Source of the DNA: Geobacter sp. UBA6151
GTDB taxonomy: Bacteria > Desulfobacterota > Desulfuromonadia > Geobacterales > Pseudopelobacteraceae
Reading direction: 5' to 3'
Assembly (NCBI GenBank): GCA_002423105.1
Contig: DIUT01000037.1
Location: 18,308 to 82,307 of the forward strand
Length of the DNA: 64,000 nucleotides
Shown: piece by piece, positions 17,549 to 27,200 of the stretch
Layout: every line of letters begins with the position of its first letter
Position numbering within the stretch: the first letter of the stretch is position 1
Program-made: the position numbers and the translations under genes
Notes under the pieces: generated by a model
What the model saw: only the letters and a program-made list of their open reading frames with translations
What the model was told of the DNA's origin: nothing
The model's database searches: none

Positions 17549-18787
17549 ATGCCGGGCCGCACCATTCTCCATATTGATCAAAATGCGTTCTTCGCTTCGG
17601 TCGAGCAGCAGGCAAACCCTGAGCTCCTTGGCAAACCCATTGCCGTCGTCGGTGCAGCCCATCGCACAGTCATCACCACCGCAAGCTACGAAGCCCGAGC
17701 CTTTGGCGTCAGGACCGGTATGGCCATTTGGGAAGGAAAACGAGCCTGTCCGGATCTGATCATCGTCCGGGGTGATAACAGGAAGTACACCTACACCAGC
17801 GGCAAGATCGTCGAGATGATGCGGCAATACACTCCCCTGGTGGAACCGTTCTCTATCGATGAGGCGTTTATGGATGTTACCTACTCCCTCAAACTCTTCG
17901 GCTCTGCCGAGACCATCGCCTACCAGCTCAAAGCCAGTATCAAGCACAGCTTCGGCATCACCTGCTCGGTTGGCATTGCCCCCAACAAACTTCTGGCAAA
18001 GCTGGCCTCAGACATGCAAAAACCGGACGGCCTCACCGTCATTACTCCGGACAGAGTAAGAGATGTGCTGGAACAGATGCCGGTGGGTGAGCTGTGCGGG
18101 GTAGGGAAGAAACTACAGAAGCAGTTGCTGTTGTACTGCAACATCACAACCTGCGGTGAACTCGGACGCTGTGATGAAGCCCTTCTGGTCAAACGGTTCG
18201 GCATCATCGGCAGCACACTCAGGAAGATGGGGCAAGGGATAGACGACAGCCCGGTGGTACCAATGGAGGATGAAGAACAGGTCAAGAGCGTCGGCCATTC
18301 CATGACCCTGCCCAGAGATATCGAGGACCGTGACCAGATCCTCAAACGCTTGCTGCAATTGTCTGAAATGGTGGGCAGAAGGGCAAGGAAGCACGGACTG
18401 GCGGGCAAGACCATCAGCGTCTATGTCCGACTGGGCGATTTCTTCAGCAATTTCCAGAAACAGACGACAATTAACCGGCACATCAACCTGAGCGACGACA
18501 TCTATCAGGCGGCGGTCAAGCTGTACGACTGCCTGAAGGTTGATCAGCCGGTGCGACTTTTGGGAATCAGCCTCTCACACCTGCGGGAGGGTGAAGACGG
18601 ACAGCCCGCCCTGTTCGAGGATAACCGCAAAAAGGAGCAACTGACAAAGGCCATGGATGACATCAACAACAGGCTGGGGGATTTCAAAGTCACCTTCGGC
18701 AGTCTGCTGGATGCCCAAGAGAAGGGCAGTTATGTTATCAGCCCGGCGTGGCGACCTACAGGCGTCAGAAAAGTCGGCGTCGAGTAA
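17549..18787 (+). CDS. dinB: DNA polymerase IV (Y family)
   Basis: Error-prone translesion polymerase. The 412-residue product has the palm motif ILHIDQNAFFASVEQ, in which the first Asp (the metal ligand) is kept although the usual DMD is DQN. FSIDEAFMDVT supplies the other catalytic Asp-Glu. The little-finger domain lies about 245-350, and QPALFED near residue 355 fits a beta-clamp-binding peptide. It ends the lexA operon and is followed by a perfect hairpin. Expression is expected to be LexA-controlled. Confidence 0.93.
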   Translation: MPGRTILHIDQNAFFASVEQQANPELLGKPIAVVGAAHRTVITTASYEARAFGVRTGMAIWEGKRACPDLIIVRGDNRKYTYTSGKIVEMMRQYTPLVEPFSIDEAFMDVTYSLKLFGSAETIAYQLKASIKHSFGITCSVGIAPNKLLAKLASDMQKPDGLTVITPDRVRDVLEQMPVGELCGVGKKLQKQLLLYCNITTCGELGRCDEALLVKRFGIIGSTLRKMGQGIDDSPVVPMEDEEQVKSVGHSMTLPRDIEDRDQILKRLLQLSEMVGRRARKHGLAGKTISVYVRLGDFFSNFQKQTTINRHINLSDDIYQAAVKLYDCLKVDQPVRLLGISLSHLREGEDGQPALFEDNRKKEQLTKAMDDINNRLGDFKVTFGSLLDAQEKGSYVISPAWRPTGVRKVGVE

Positions 18788-18850
18788 TACAGCCTGCATC
18801 AAGTCAGTTACTATGAAACGTTTAATAGTTATGAACGAGCGCCAGCTAAC

Positions 18851-18882
18851 GTCAATAGGCCGTCCGAAGGCGGCCTATTGAC
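18851..18882 (+). terminator. perfect hairpin after dinB
   Basis: Twelve-base perfect inverted repeat, 18851-18862 and 18871-18882, eight-base loop. The tail has only a modest T content, so it may end dinB and the convergent small gene jointly rather than act as a textbook terminator. Confidence 0.65.
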
Positions 18883-18907
18883 AGTCATTGATTTTCATCT
18901 GTCCTCC

Positions 18908-19135
18908 TCAGCTGTTTTTGACGGTAGCATGTGCTTCAGTTGTAACGGCAGCCTTAACTCCCTTAGCCATACCGAACATCAACAGTACTGCGGGTATTAC
19001 CTGTGCTACCACTATCATTGCGCAGAATCCGAGAAAAATCCAAACAAAGAGTCCACTGTTGTCTTCACGTGCTCCTGTGGCGGCAAAAGCAGTTGCCGGA
19101 GCAAGTAATCCGATTATCGTAGCGAGAGTTTTCAT
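18908..19135 (-). CDS. small exported or membrane protein, unknown function
   Basis: Seventy-five residues: an N-terminal signal-like segment (MKTLATIIGLLAPATAFAA) followed by a short polar loop (GAREDNSG) and one hydrophobic helix (LFVWIFLGFCAMIVVAQVIP, extending to AVLLMFGMA). AAAGGAGGATGTC before the ATG is an excellent ribosome site, which is the main argument that it is real and well expressed. Base usage is lower in GC than its neighbours. No family recognised. Confidence 0.7.
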   Translation of the reverse strand: MKTLATIIGLLAPATAFAATGAREDNSGLFVWIFLGFCAMIVVAQVIPAVLLMFGMAKGVKAAVTTEAHATVKNS

Positions 19136-19459
19136 GACATCCTCCTTTTATTTTTGTGTGCTGCGGTAGTTGGTTCCTTTGTCTTACTGAATTGCAGAAT
19201 AAGTGCCAATTAGAATTAATGACTAAAGTTAAATGCAACATGCGGATACTTAAGGGATTATTCGCGTATTTACGCAATCTTCCTATAAAAATAATCCCGA
19301 TTACTGTATGTAAGCATGTAGTATTTAACACGGTACGCAGAGCGACAAATGCACCAATATTACAGCTAACACGCTGATATTGCGGAGACTGTCAATGTGT
19401 ATAAAACTACTATGCAGTTGTATGCGAATCTGATAAGGCGCCTAACAAGGAGAATCTAG
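19136..19459. other. AT-rich divergent intergenic region
   Basis: 324 bases between the small membrane gene (-) and the rhomboid gene (+). Markedly AT-rich; it must hold both promoters. No open frame with a ribosome site, tRNA or clear hairpin was seen. AAGGAG occurs just upstream of the rhomboid ATG. Confidence 0.6.
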
Positions 19460-20275
19460 ATGACACAGCGGGCTATACTCTGTCCACGTTGCAGGCGCTT
19501 GGTCGGCAGCGATGAAAAAGTTTGTTCATGGTGCGGCACATCCCGTTCTGCAGCCTGGTGGAAGCTCATCCACTGGACACGGGAGGGCGTGGAGGGTGAT
19601 TGGTTAATCAAGACTCTCATCTCCATCAATATTTTGTATTTTGCAATCTCTCTCCTGGTAAGCCTCAATACAGGGGGGGTGAGCGGTTTGTTGTCTCCGG
19701 GACAGAACAGTTTACTGGTGCTGGGGGCAACCGGCACGTATCCCATTGACCGCTTCGGCAGGTACTGGACGCTCCTCAGTGCAAATTATCTTCACAGTGG
19801 TATTCTGCATCTCATATTCAACATCATGGCTCTGCGACAACTGGCTCCTCAGGTCATCAGCGAATTTGGCGCCAACCGTATGCTCACTATCTACACCCTG
19901 GGCGGCATCACTGGCTATGTGGTCTCCTATCTGGCAGGCGTCGCATTCACTATTGGCGCTTCGGCAGCTGTCTGCAGCTTGATTGGAGCACTACTCTACT
20001 ACGGTAAAAGCAGGGGTGGTTCTTACGGTAGCTCGGTATATCGCGAAACAGGCGGTTGGGTAATAAGCCTCTTTGTATTTGGCCTGATATTACCGGGCAT
20101 AAACAACTGGGGCCATGGCGGCGGTCTTGTCGGGGGAGTCATTCTTGGTGCGCTTCTGGGATACAATGAGCGTAGGCGGGAAAATTCTTTTGATCTGTCA
20201 CTGTCCCTCATCTGCGGTCTGATCACAATTGGTGTATTAGGGTGGACACTTATCAGTTTGTTCATCCACACGTAA
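19460..20275 (+). CDS. rhomboid-family intramembrane serine protease with N-terminal zinc ribbon
   Basis: Predicted rhomboid protease. Residues 8-27 form a zinc ribbon (CPRCRRLVGS, then CSWCG). A membrane domain of at least six helices follows. The rhomboid landmarks are present: YLHSGILHLIFNIMAL (the HxxxN-type loop and helix), the catalytic Ser in TIGASAAVCSLIG, and the catalytic His in GHGGGLVGGVILG. AAGGAGAATCTAG precedes the ATG. It stands alone; substrates cannot be read from context. Confidence 0.9.
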   Translation: MTQRAILCPRCRRLVGSDEKVCSWCGTSRSAAWWKLIHWTREGVEGDWLIKTLISINILYFAISLLVSLNTGGVSGLLSPGQNSLLVLGATGTYPIDRFGRYWTLLSANYLHSGILHLIFNIMALRQLAPQVISEFGANRMLTIYTLGGITGYVVSYLAGVAFTIGASAAVCSLIGALLYYGKSRGGSYGSSVYRETGGWVISLFVFGLILPGINNWGHGGGLVGGVILGALLGYNERRRENSFDLSLSLICGLITIGVLGWTLISLFIHT

Positions 20276-20314
20276 CACTTTGTACTCTCTTTGCTGTCAG
20301 GCAGAGGAGATGAC

Positions 20315-20365
20315 ATGGGAACCATTATGGGTTCAATAGGATGTGGACAAGGTATGGTTCAATGA
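20315..20365 (+). CDS. possible 16-codon leader peptide or micro-ORF
   Basis: ATG with a good AGAGGAGA ribosome site five bases upstream, 16 codons rich in Gly and Met (MGTIMGSIGCGQGMVQ), stop at 20363. It lies in the 146-base gap ahead of the MFS transporter gene. Could be a translated leader, or chance. Confidence 0.25.
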   Translation: MGTIMGSIGCGQGMVQ

Positions 20366-20421
20366 CGCATCATGGGTTCACGTGGCAAACTGAATGACGT
20401 TTTCGCGATTGACAGGATGCA

Positions 20422-21606
20422 ATGACCGAACGCTTGCAACATAATGGACCTTTTCTCATGCTGTGCCTGACCGGGTTTGTTGTCTTTTTCAGTTCACACC
20501 TGCGTTTGCCGGTCATGCCGTTATATGCGACGTCACTGGGGGCTGACCCGGCTCAGGTCGGTATGATCAATGGAGCATTTACGCTAACGGCGGGACTGTT
20601 GTCGATCCCGGCCGGTATGCTGGCTGATCATATCGGTAGAAAATTACCTGTTATCATGGGGGGCCTGGCCATTGCCCTGTCTTCCCTTCTGATTCCGCTC
20701 TGCCGAGAGCCATTGCAGATGGCTGTCGTATATGTCCTGTTTGGTGTGGGGCTGGCAGCCTTTGCGCCAGCCATGCTTTCACTGGTTGCGGATGTGGTGC
20801 CGCCTGAAAAATTCGGGCAAGCATACGGCTGGTATACCACGGCGGGCTATTTTGCCATGACCCTGGGGCCGGCAATGGGAGGTTTTCTTGCCGGGTCCAC
20901 CGGGCTGCCTGCGGTGTTTCTCATTTCCGGCGGACTTTCATTGGCAGTTACCTTGTTTGCAGTCCTGCTGCTACCAAAAGGCATGTCCGGGCACAGGTCG
21001 GATATGCACGCTGTTCTCGGCAGCAGTGTTCTGTTGTTGCGGAATCACTTTTTTCAAGCCTGCCTGCTTGCCACCATCGGCAGTTGCGTTGGTTATGGTG
21101 TGTTTCTGACGTTTTTGCCGCTTTCAGCAGTGTCGTATGGGCTTGACCCCGCACAGGTGGGGGTTTTGTTTGCGGTTCAGGCAATGACGAATGTCGTCTG
21201 CAGAGTTCCGATCGGCATTATTGCGGACAAGATTGACAAACGCTGGATTGTTGCTGTCGGCCTAGCTATTCTGGCGTTGGCGCTCGCAGCTTTGGGACAA
21301 GCGGCGCAGCTGCGTTACATGCTGCTCTGCACCGTTGCCCTGGGAATCGGCATGGCTCTTATCTACACTGCCGTTGGCGCATTGATTGCCGGACAGGTCG
21401 CTGTGCTGCAACGCGGATTGGCCATGGGCATGTATCATAGTTGCGTTTTTCTGGGAATGATGGCAGGTTCGACAACCATGGGCATCGCCTTGAAGACGAT
21501 CAGTTTCTCTGTCTGTTATGGGGTTACCGGCGGCGTGGTTCTGCTGGCGCTGCTCTGGTTCATGATGTTGTCGCGAATGTTTCAAAAAAATATCCGCTGT
21601 TGCTGA
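20422..21606 (+). CDS. MFS transporter
   Basis: Major facilitator superfamily transporter, 394 residues, about 12 membrane helices. The loop 2-3 signature GMLADHIGRKLPV is clear (motif A), with a second copy-like loop GIIADKIDKRWIV after helix 8. It most resembles drug/proton antiporter-type efflux pumps, but substrate cannot be told from sequence. The J-domain protein gene follows within 16 bases and is probably cotranscribed. Confidence 0.88.
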   Translation: MTERLQHNGPFLMLCLTGFVVFFSSHLRLPVMPLYATSLGADPAQVGMINGAFTLTAGLLSIPAGMLADHIGRKLPVIMGGLAIALSSLLIPLCREPLQMAVVYVLFGVGLAAFAPAMLSLVADVVPPEKFGQAYGWYTTAGYFAMTLGPAMGGFLAGSTGLPAVFLISGGLSLAVTLFAVLLLPKGMSGHRSDMHAVLGSSVLLLRNHFFQACLLATIGSCVGYGVFLTFLPLSAVSYGLDPAQVGVLFAVQAMTNVVCRVPIGIIADKIDKRWIVAVGLAILALALAALGQAAQLRYMLLCTVALGIGMALIYTAVGALIAGQVAVLQRGLAMGMYHSCVFLGMMAGSTTMGIALKTISFSVCYGVTGGVVLLALLWFMMLSRMFQKNIRCC

Positions 21607-21622
21607 GGAATCGTGTGCATTG

Positions 21623-22390
21623 ATGCAGCCATTTGACGCAGTAAAAATATTGTTTGGGGAAAGTGTCGATCTGCGGAGGGTTACGTCTGCTGACGTAAAA
21701 TCCGCTTTCCGGCGGCGTGTGCGCATGCTTCATCCTGATTCCGGGCGGAGCATGTCACAGCACTGTGGTGAGGCGGTCAGTTCTTTGGTCTCGGCGCGGG
21801 ATCTGCTGGTTGAACATCTGCAGTCGGCGCAACAGAGAGCAGCAGGCCCGCCTCCGGTCAAGCAGCCCACCGCCGCGCCAGGTTTTACACGTCCAACGAT
21901 TGTAAGGCCTCCACGTCCTGTTGTGGAAAAAATTCCCAAGAAAGTGGACGAACGGTATTACGCCGGGGTATTCCCGACGTACAAACTGAAATTTGGCCAG
22001 TTTTTGTATTTCTGCGGTGAAGTTTCCTGGCAGGATCTGGTGCGTGGCATGCGCTGGCAGCGGGACCAGCGGCCGCCCTACGGGGAGATTGCCAAGGCGT
22101 GGGGCTGGTTGACGGACAAGGATATTCAGGCTGTCCGTGCCGCGACGGAACTTCCGGGGGTGTTTGGCGAAAAGGCAGTGGCACTGGGGTTGCTGACGGA
22201 AAAGCAGGCGGCCTTTCTGGTCAGGCACCAGCATCACTGCCAGCCGAGGCTGGGGGAATTTTTTGTGAAGGAACGGGTGTTGCTGCCCATCGAAGTTACC
22301 AGACTCCTGGCTGCAATGGAGCGGCATAATATGAGTATTGAACGTGGTACCGGACCGCTTCCCCCCTGCAACCCGACCGGATTTCTTTAG
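21623..22390 (+). CDS. J-domain (DnaJ-like) protein with a long C-terminal extension
   Basis: 255-residue protein. The first 70 residues form a J-domain with the essential HPD tripeptide (RVRMLHPDSGRS), so it should stimulate an Hsp70 ATPase. A Pro-rich linker about 78-105 leads to a C-terminal domain about 110-250 with no zinc fingers or peptide-binding domain of true DnaJ. I see two related helical segments there (GEIAKAWGWLTDKDIQAV and GEKAVALGLLTEKQAAFL), suggesting an internal duplication. The ATG at 21623 is chosen over an overlapping TTG. Its stop codon sits in a target-site duplication made by the MITE that follows. Confidence 0.85.
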   Translation: MQPFDAVKILFGESVDLRRVTSADVKSAFRRRVRMLHPDSGRSMSQHCGEAVSSLVSARDLLVEHLQSAQQRAAGPPPVKQPTAAPGFTRPTIVRPPRPVVEKIPKKVDERYYAGVFPTYKLKFGQFLYFCGEVSWQDLVRGMRWQRDQRPPYGEIAKAWGWLTDKDIQAVRAATELPGVFGEKAVALGLLTEKQAAFLVRHQHHCQPRLGEFFVKERVLLPIEVTRLLAAMERHNMSIERGTGPLPPCNPTGFL

Positions 22391-22593
22391 CAGGTTGTTG
22401 AAAAACAGCCATTTCGCCGCCGTCCTCGAAATCCACCTTGTGACTTCGGCCTGCGGCCTCACCCTTCGGGCGCCTTCGCGGTCCAATTTTGCAAGCAAAA
22501 TTGTGCGGCGTAGCGCTGCTACGCCTCCGCGGGGCTTTCTCCGGGTGCGACGATCTGACTATTTTTGAACAACCTGGGATTTTCAACAACCTG
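22391..22593. mobile_element. 203-bp MITE-like element with 14-bp terminal inverted repeats
   Basis: Ends are perfect inverted repeats of 14 bases (CAGGTTGTTGAAAA at 22391 and its complement ending at 22593). It is flanked on both sides by TTAG (22387-22390 and 22594-22597), as expected of a 4-bp target duplication. The inside is GC-rich and full of short palindromes (for example around 22480-22500) and has no open frame. It is therefore a non-autonomous element that must be moved by a transposase elsewhere. It sits between the J-domain gene stop and that gene's terminator hairpin. Confidence 0.8.
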
Positions 22594-22596
22594 TTA

Positions 22597-22632
22597 GGAC
22601 ATCCCTGATGTCATTGACAATCAGGGATGTCC
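22597..22632. terminator. hairpin after the J-domain gene, shared with gltD
   Basis: Perfect 12-bp stem, 22597-22608 and 22621-22632, 12-base loop. Before the MITE insertion it would have followed the J-domain stop codon directly. It also lies just beyond the convergent gltD stop. Confidence 0.7.
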
Positions 22633-22639
22633 TTGCACA

Positions 22640-24121
22640 TCAGGGCAATTCTGTTGCACCCATCAGATAGCGGTCACACTCACGGGCTGCTCCGCGCCCT
22701 TCGTTAAAGGCCCAGACCACCAGGCTCTGGCCACGGCGGCAGTCTCCGGCGGCAAAGACGCCGGGGATATTGGTGGTATACCGCTCATACTCAGCTTTGA
22801 TAGTACTGCGCGGATCGCGCTCCAGCCCCATGGCGTCCGGGAGCTGCTGCTCCGGCCCCAGAAAGCCCATGGCTAAAAGTACCAGACCGGCCGGACGCAC
22901 CTGCTCGGTTCCGGCAACCGGCGCGGGAACAAACTGTCCCTTGTCATTCTTGCCCCAGGCAACCTCCACCGTGTGAACTGCGGTCACGTTACCGTCGGCA
23001 TCCCCTTCAAACCTGGTGGCCGTGGTCAGATAGGTACGGGGGTCTGCACCAAATTGTGCGGCAGCCTCTTCCTGGCCGTAATCGATCTTGTGGGTCTTGG
23101 GCCATTCCGGCCAGGGGTTGTCCGCTGCACGCTGTTCCGGCGACCGGGGCATGATCTCCAGCTGGGTGACCGATGTGCAGCCATGGCGCAGCGAGGTGCC
23201 TACGCAGTCGGTTCCGGTATCGCCGCCGCCGATGATGATCACATCCTTTTCCTTGGCAGAGATGAAATCAGCCCCTTTGTTCAGCACCGCCCTGGTATTG
23301 GCAGTGAGAAAATCCATGGCAAAGTGAATCCCCTGCAGCTGACGTCCTTCAATCGGAAGATCGCGGGGCAGGGTGGCGCCGGTGGCCAGGACCACGGCGT
23401 TGAACTCGCTACGCAGTTTCTCCACCGCATAGTCACTGCCGCCGATTGCCGTGTTGCAGACAAAGATAATCCCTTCATCCTCCAGCAGTTTGATGCGGCG
23501 CAACACCACCTCGCGTTTGTCCAGCTTCATATTGGGGATGCCGTACATCAGCAGTCCGCCTGGCAAGTCGGCCCGTTCAAACACGGTAACGTTATGCCCG
23601 GCCTTGTTCAGTTGCGCGGCAGCAGCCAGACCGGCAGGACCGGAACCGACCACCGCCACCTTCTTACCGGTGCGCACCTTGGGCGGGTTGGGTACGATCC
23701 AGCCCTCCTGCCAGCCGCGCTCCACAATGCTGACCTCAATGTTTTTGATGGTTACCGGCGGATCGTTGATCCCCAGGGTACATGAGCCTTCGCAAGGCGC
23801 GGGGCAGACGCGGCCGGTGAACTCCGGGAAATTGTTGGTGCGGTGCAGACGGTCCAGTGCCTGCCGCCAGTGGCCACGGTAGATCAGGTCGTTCCACTCG
23901 GGGATCAGGTTGTTGATCGGACAGCCACTGGCCATACCGCTGATCAGCAGGCCGGTGTGGCAGAACGGGATACCGCAATCCATGCAGCGGGCGCCCTGGG
24001 TGCGGAGATTCTCTTCCGGCATGTGCAGGTGAAATTCGTTCCAGTCCTTGATACGCTCCAGCGGCTCGCGGTCTGCCGGAATCTCGCGGCAATATTCCAT
24101 AAATCCGGTTGGTTTTCCCAT
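22640..24121 (-). CDS. gltD: glutamate synthase small subunit
   Basis: NADPH-oxidising FAD subunit of glutamate synthase (GOGAT), which feeds electrons to GltB. The 493 residues show the N-terminal Fe-S domain (RCMDCGIPFC, GCPINNLIPEW, VCPAPCEGSC), an FAD-binding Rossmann motif (VGSGPAGLAAAAQL) and a second dinucleotide motif (IIIGGGDTGTDC). It lies downstream of gltB in the same direction, separated by 175 bases containing a REP-type repeat. Confidence 0.96.
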   Translation of the reverse strand: MGKPTGFMEYCREIPADREPLERIKDWNEFHLHMPEENLRTQGARCMDCGIPFCHTGLLISGMASGCPINNLIPEWNDLIYRGHWRQALDRLHRTNNFPEFTGRVCPAPCEGSCTLGINDPPVTIKNIEVSIVERGWQEGWIVPNPPKVRTGKKVAVVGSGPAGLAAAAQLNKAGHNVTVFERADLPGGLLMYGIPNMKLDKREVVLRRIKLLEDEGIIFVCNTAIGGSDYAVEKLRSEFNAVVLATGATLPRDLPIEGRQLQGIHFAMDFLTANTRAVLNKGADFISAKEKDVIIIGGGDTGTDCVGTSLRHGCTSVTQLEIMPRSPEQRAADNPWPEWPKTHKIDYGQEEAAAQFGADPRTYLTTATRFEGDADGNVTAVHTVEVAWGKNDKGQFVPAPVAGTEQVRPAGLVLLAMGFLGPEQQLPDAMGLERDPRSTIKAEYERYTTNIPGVFAAGDCRRGQSLVVWAFNEGRGAARECDRYLMGATELP

Positions 24122-24163
24122 GGTCGTTTCCTATCAGAAGCAGATTAGCATTATTGTCTTTCG

Positions 24164-24276
24164 GCTCCCCCTCCCTTGACGGGAGGGGGTTGGGGGGAGG
24201 GTGAAAGTGCAACGTGGCAATTTCATGGACAGTTCCCCCCCACCCTAGCCCTCCCCCGCCAAGGGGGAGGGGACTT
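24164..24276. repeat. REP/BIME-type palindromic repeat between gltB and gltD
   Basis: Two inverted copies of a roughly 40-base GC-rich palindromic unit (about 24164-24203 and 24234-24276) flank a 30-base spacer. Each unit itself folds (CCCCCTCCC against GGGAGGGGG, and CCCTCCCCC against GGGGGAGGG). This general pattern is a widespread extragenic repeat in proteobacteria. In a gltBD transcript it would form a stable structure between the two cistrons, which may stabilise the gltB message or lower gltD expression. Confidence 0.75.
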
Positions 24277-24296
24277 TTGGGGATTGTGCACGTGGT

Positions 24297-27200
24297 CTAG
24301 CTGCCGCCCACGCGGGCTGCGTCGTGGGAGTTTTCTTCAAAGGCTGCGGTCAGCGCCTCATCACCGCTCAAGCCCGCCGCCTTGGCGCGCTCCAGCGCCT
24401 GCAGGACTCGCTTGTAATCCATCGGCATGACCTTCACAAAACGGTCCACATAAAACTTCCAGTTAATCAGCACAATGGCTGCCTTGGCGCTTTTGGTAAG
24501 CTCTTCGTGTTTCTCGATCATGGTCTTGAGCACAGCTTTGTCGCTGTCATCCAGCGGCTCAAGAGCAACCATCTGGGTGTTGCAATGTCCGGCAAAGTCA
24601 CCATGCTCATCGAGAACATAGGCTACACCGCCACTCATGCCGGCTGCAAAGTTGCGTCCGGTTGTGCCGAGCACCACCACCGTACCGCCGGTCATATATT
24701 CGCAGCCATGGTCACCTACCCCTTCAACCACTGCATTGACGCCGGAGTTGCGCACAGCGAACCGCTCGCCGGCCATGCCGCAGATATAGGCATTACCGCT
24801 GGTGGCACCATACAGGGCCACGTTACCGGCAATGATGTTCTCCTCTGCCTTGAAGGTTGAACCGGCAGGCGGGTAGACCACCACGGTGCCGCCGGAAAGT
24901 CCTTTGCCCAGATAATCGTTGGCATCACCGGACAGCTCCAGGGTCATTCCCTTGGGAATAAAGGCACCGAAGCTCTGACCTGCCGAACCGTTGAACTTCA
25001 GACTGACCGTACCCTCGGGGAGTCCTTCGGCGCCGTGGCTGCGGGTGATCTCGTTGCCGACGATGGTGCCGACAACCCGATCGATGTTGGTGATCGGCAG
25101 CGAGGCCGTGACCGCTTCGCCCTTCTCTATGGCCGGTTTGCAGATATCCAGCAGTTTGGACATGTCGATGGACTTCTCCAGGCCGTGGTCCTGCGTTTCG
25201 GTGCAGTATCTGACCGCGCCCACTCCCATGTTGGGGGTGTAGAGGATATTGGAAAAATCAAGTCCTTTTGCCTTCCAGTGTTCAATCGCCTTCTTGGGTT
25301 CCAGCACACTGGCATGGCCCACCATCTCGTTGAAGGTGCGAAAGCCCAGCTCCGCCATGATCTCCCTGGCCTCCTGGGCCACGAAACGCATGAAGTTAAC
25401 CACGTATTCCGGCTTGCCGGCAAATTTGGCCCGCAGCGCCGGGTCCTGGGTTGCTACGCCGGCAGGACAGGTGTTGCTGTGGCAGACCCGCATCATGATG
25501 CAGCCCAGAGTGACCAGCGGAGCCGTGGCAAAACCGAACTCCTCGGCCCCCAGCAGGGCGGCGATGACCACGTCACGACCGGTCTTCAGCTGGCCATCCA
25601 CCTCGATGACGATCCGGCTGCGCAGGTTGTTCAGCATCAGGGTCTGGTGGGTTTCGGCAAGTCCCAGTTCCCAGGGCAGTCCGGCATGCTTGATACTGGA
25701 GAGAGGCGATGCCCCGGTGCCGCCGTCATACCCGCTGATCAGCACCACATCGGCATGGGCCTTGGCCACCCCGGCGGCAACGGTGCCCACCCCCACCTCC
25801 GAAACCAGTTTGACGCTGATCCGGGCGCGGCGGTTGGCGTTCTTCAGATCGTGGATCAGCTCGGCCAGATCCTCGATGGAGTAGATGTCATGGTGTGGCG
25901 GCGGCGACACCAGACCAACCCCCGGCGTGGTGTGGCGGGTCTTGGCCACCCACGGATAGACCTTGTGACCGGGCAGTTCGCCCCCTTCACCCGGCTTGGC
26001 CCCCTGGGCCATCTTGATCTGGATCTCACCGGCATTGGTCAGGTAGTTGCTGGTCACGCCGAAACGGCCGGAGGCAACCTGCTTGATGGCGCTGTTTTTG
26101 GAATCGCCCAACTCGTTGGTCCAGCTGAAGCGTTCCGGATCTTCGCCCCCTTCACCGGTGTTGGAGCGTCCGCCGATGCGGTTCATGGCGATGGCCAACG
26201 CCTCATGGGCCTCCTGGCTGATGGAACCGTAGGACATGGCGCCGGTTTTGAAACGCTTCATGATTGCTTCAACCGATTCCACCTCTTCAATGGGCACCGG
26301 CACCCGCTTCTTGAAATCCAACAGACCGCGCAGGGTGTAGTGACGCTCGCTCTGCTCGTCGATCAGGTTTGAGAAAACCTTGAACTCTTGATAATCGTTG
26401 GTGCGGGTTGATTTTTGCAGCGAGGTGATGGTGAGCGGGTTGAAAAGGTGCTCCTCCCCGTCCTTGCGCCACTGGTACTGCCCACCCGGATCCAGGGTCG
26501 AATCTGCAGTAACCCGCTTCGGATATGCCTTGGCATGCCGTGCCAGCAGCTCGGTGGCGATGCCGTTCAGATCAGTGCCGCCGATGCGGGAGGGGGTCCA
26601 GGTAAAGAACGTGTCGATCACTGACTGATGCAGGCCAACGGCCTCGAAAATCTGGGCACCACGGTAGCTCTGGATGGTGGAGATACCCATCTTGGCCATG
26701 GTCTTGACCACCCCTTTGATGGAGGCTTTGATGAAGTTCTTCACCGCCTTCTTGTGATCGATCCCCGGCAGCATCCCCTGCTGGATCATGTCATCCATGG
26801 ACTCAAAGGCCAGATAGGGGTTGATGGCGGTGATGCCGTAGCCCAGCAGCACGGCAAAGTGATGCACTTCACGGGGCTCGCCCGACTCCAGCACCAGCGA
26901 AACCCTGGTGCGGGTGGCGGTGCGGATCAGGTAGTGATGCAGACCGGCAACGGCCAGCAGCGCCGGGATGGCGGCATACTCTTCATTCACGCCACGGTCG
27001 GAAAGGATCAGGATGGTGGTGCCTGCTTCAATATGGCGGACTGCTGTGCTGAACAGACTTTCCAGGGCTTTTTTCATTCCCTCGGCGCCATCCTCGGCCT
27101 TGAACAGCAGGGTCAGGGTGGTGGTCTTGAAGCCGGGCTGATCCAGGTTGCGCAGCTTCTCGAACTCTTCGTTGGTGAGAATCGGCTGCTCCAGCCTGAT

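Noticed and set aside
25035..26372. 445-codon plus-strand frame opposite gltB
   Set aside because: Antisense shadow of a conserved gene; no ribosome site and His/Gly/Asp-rich composition typical of an antisense frame.
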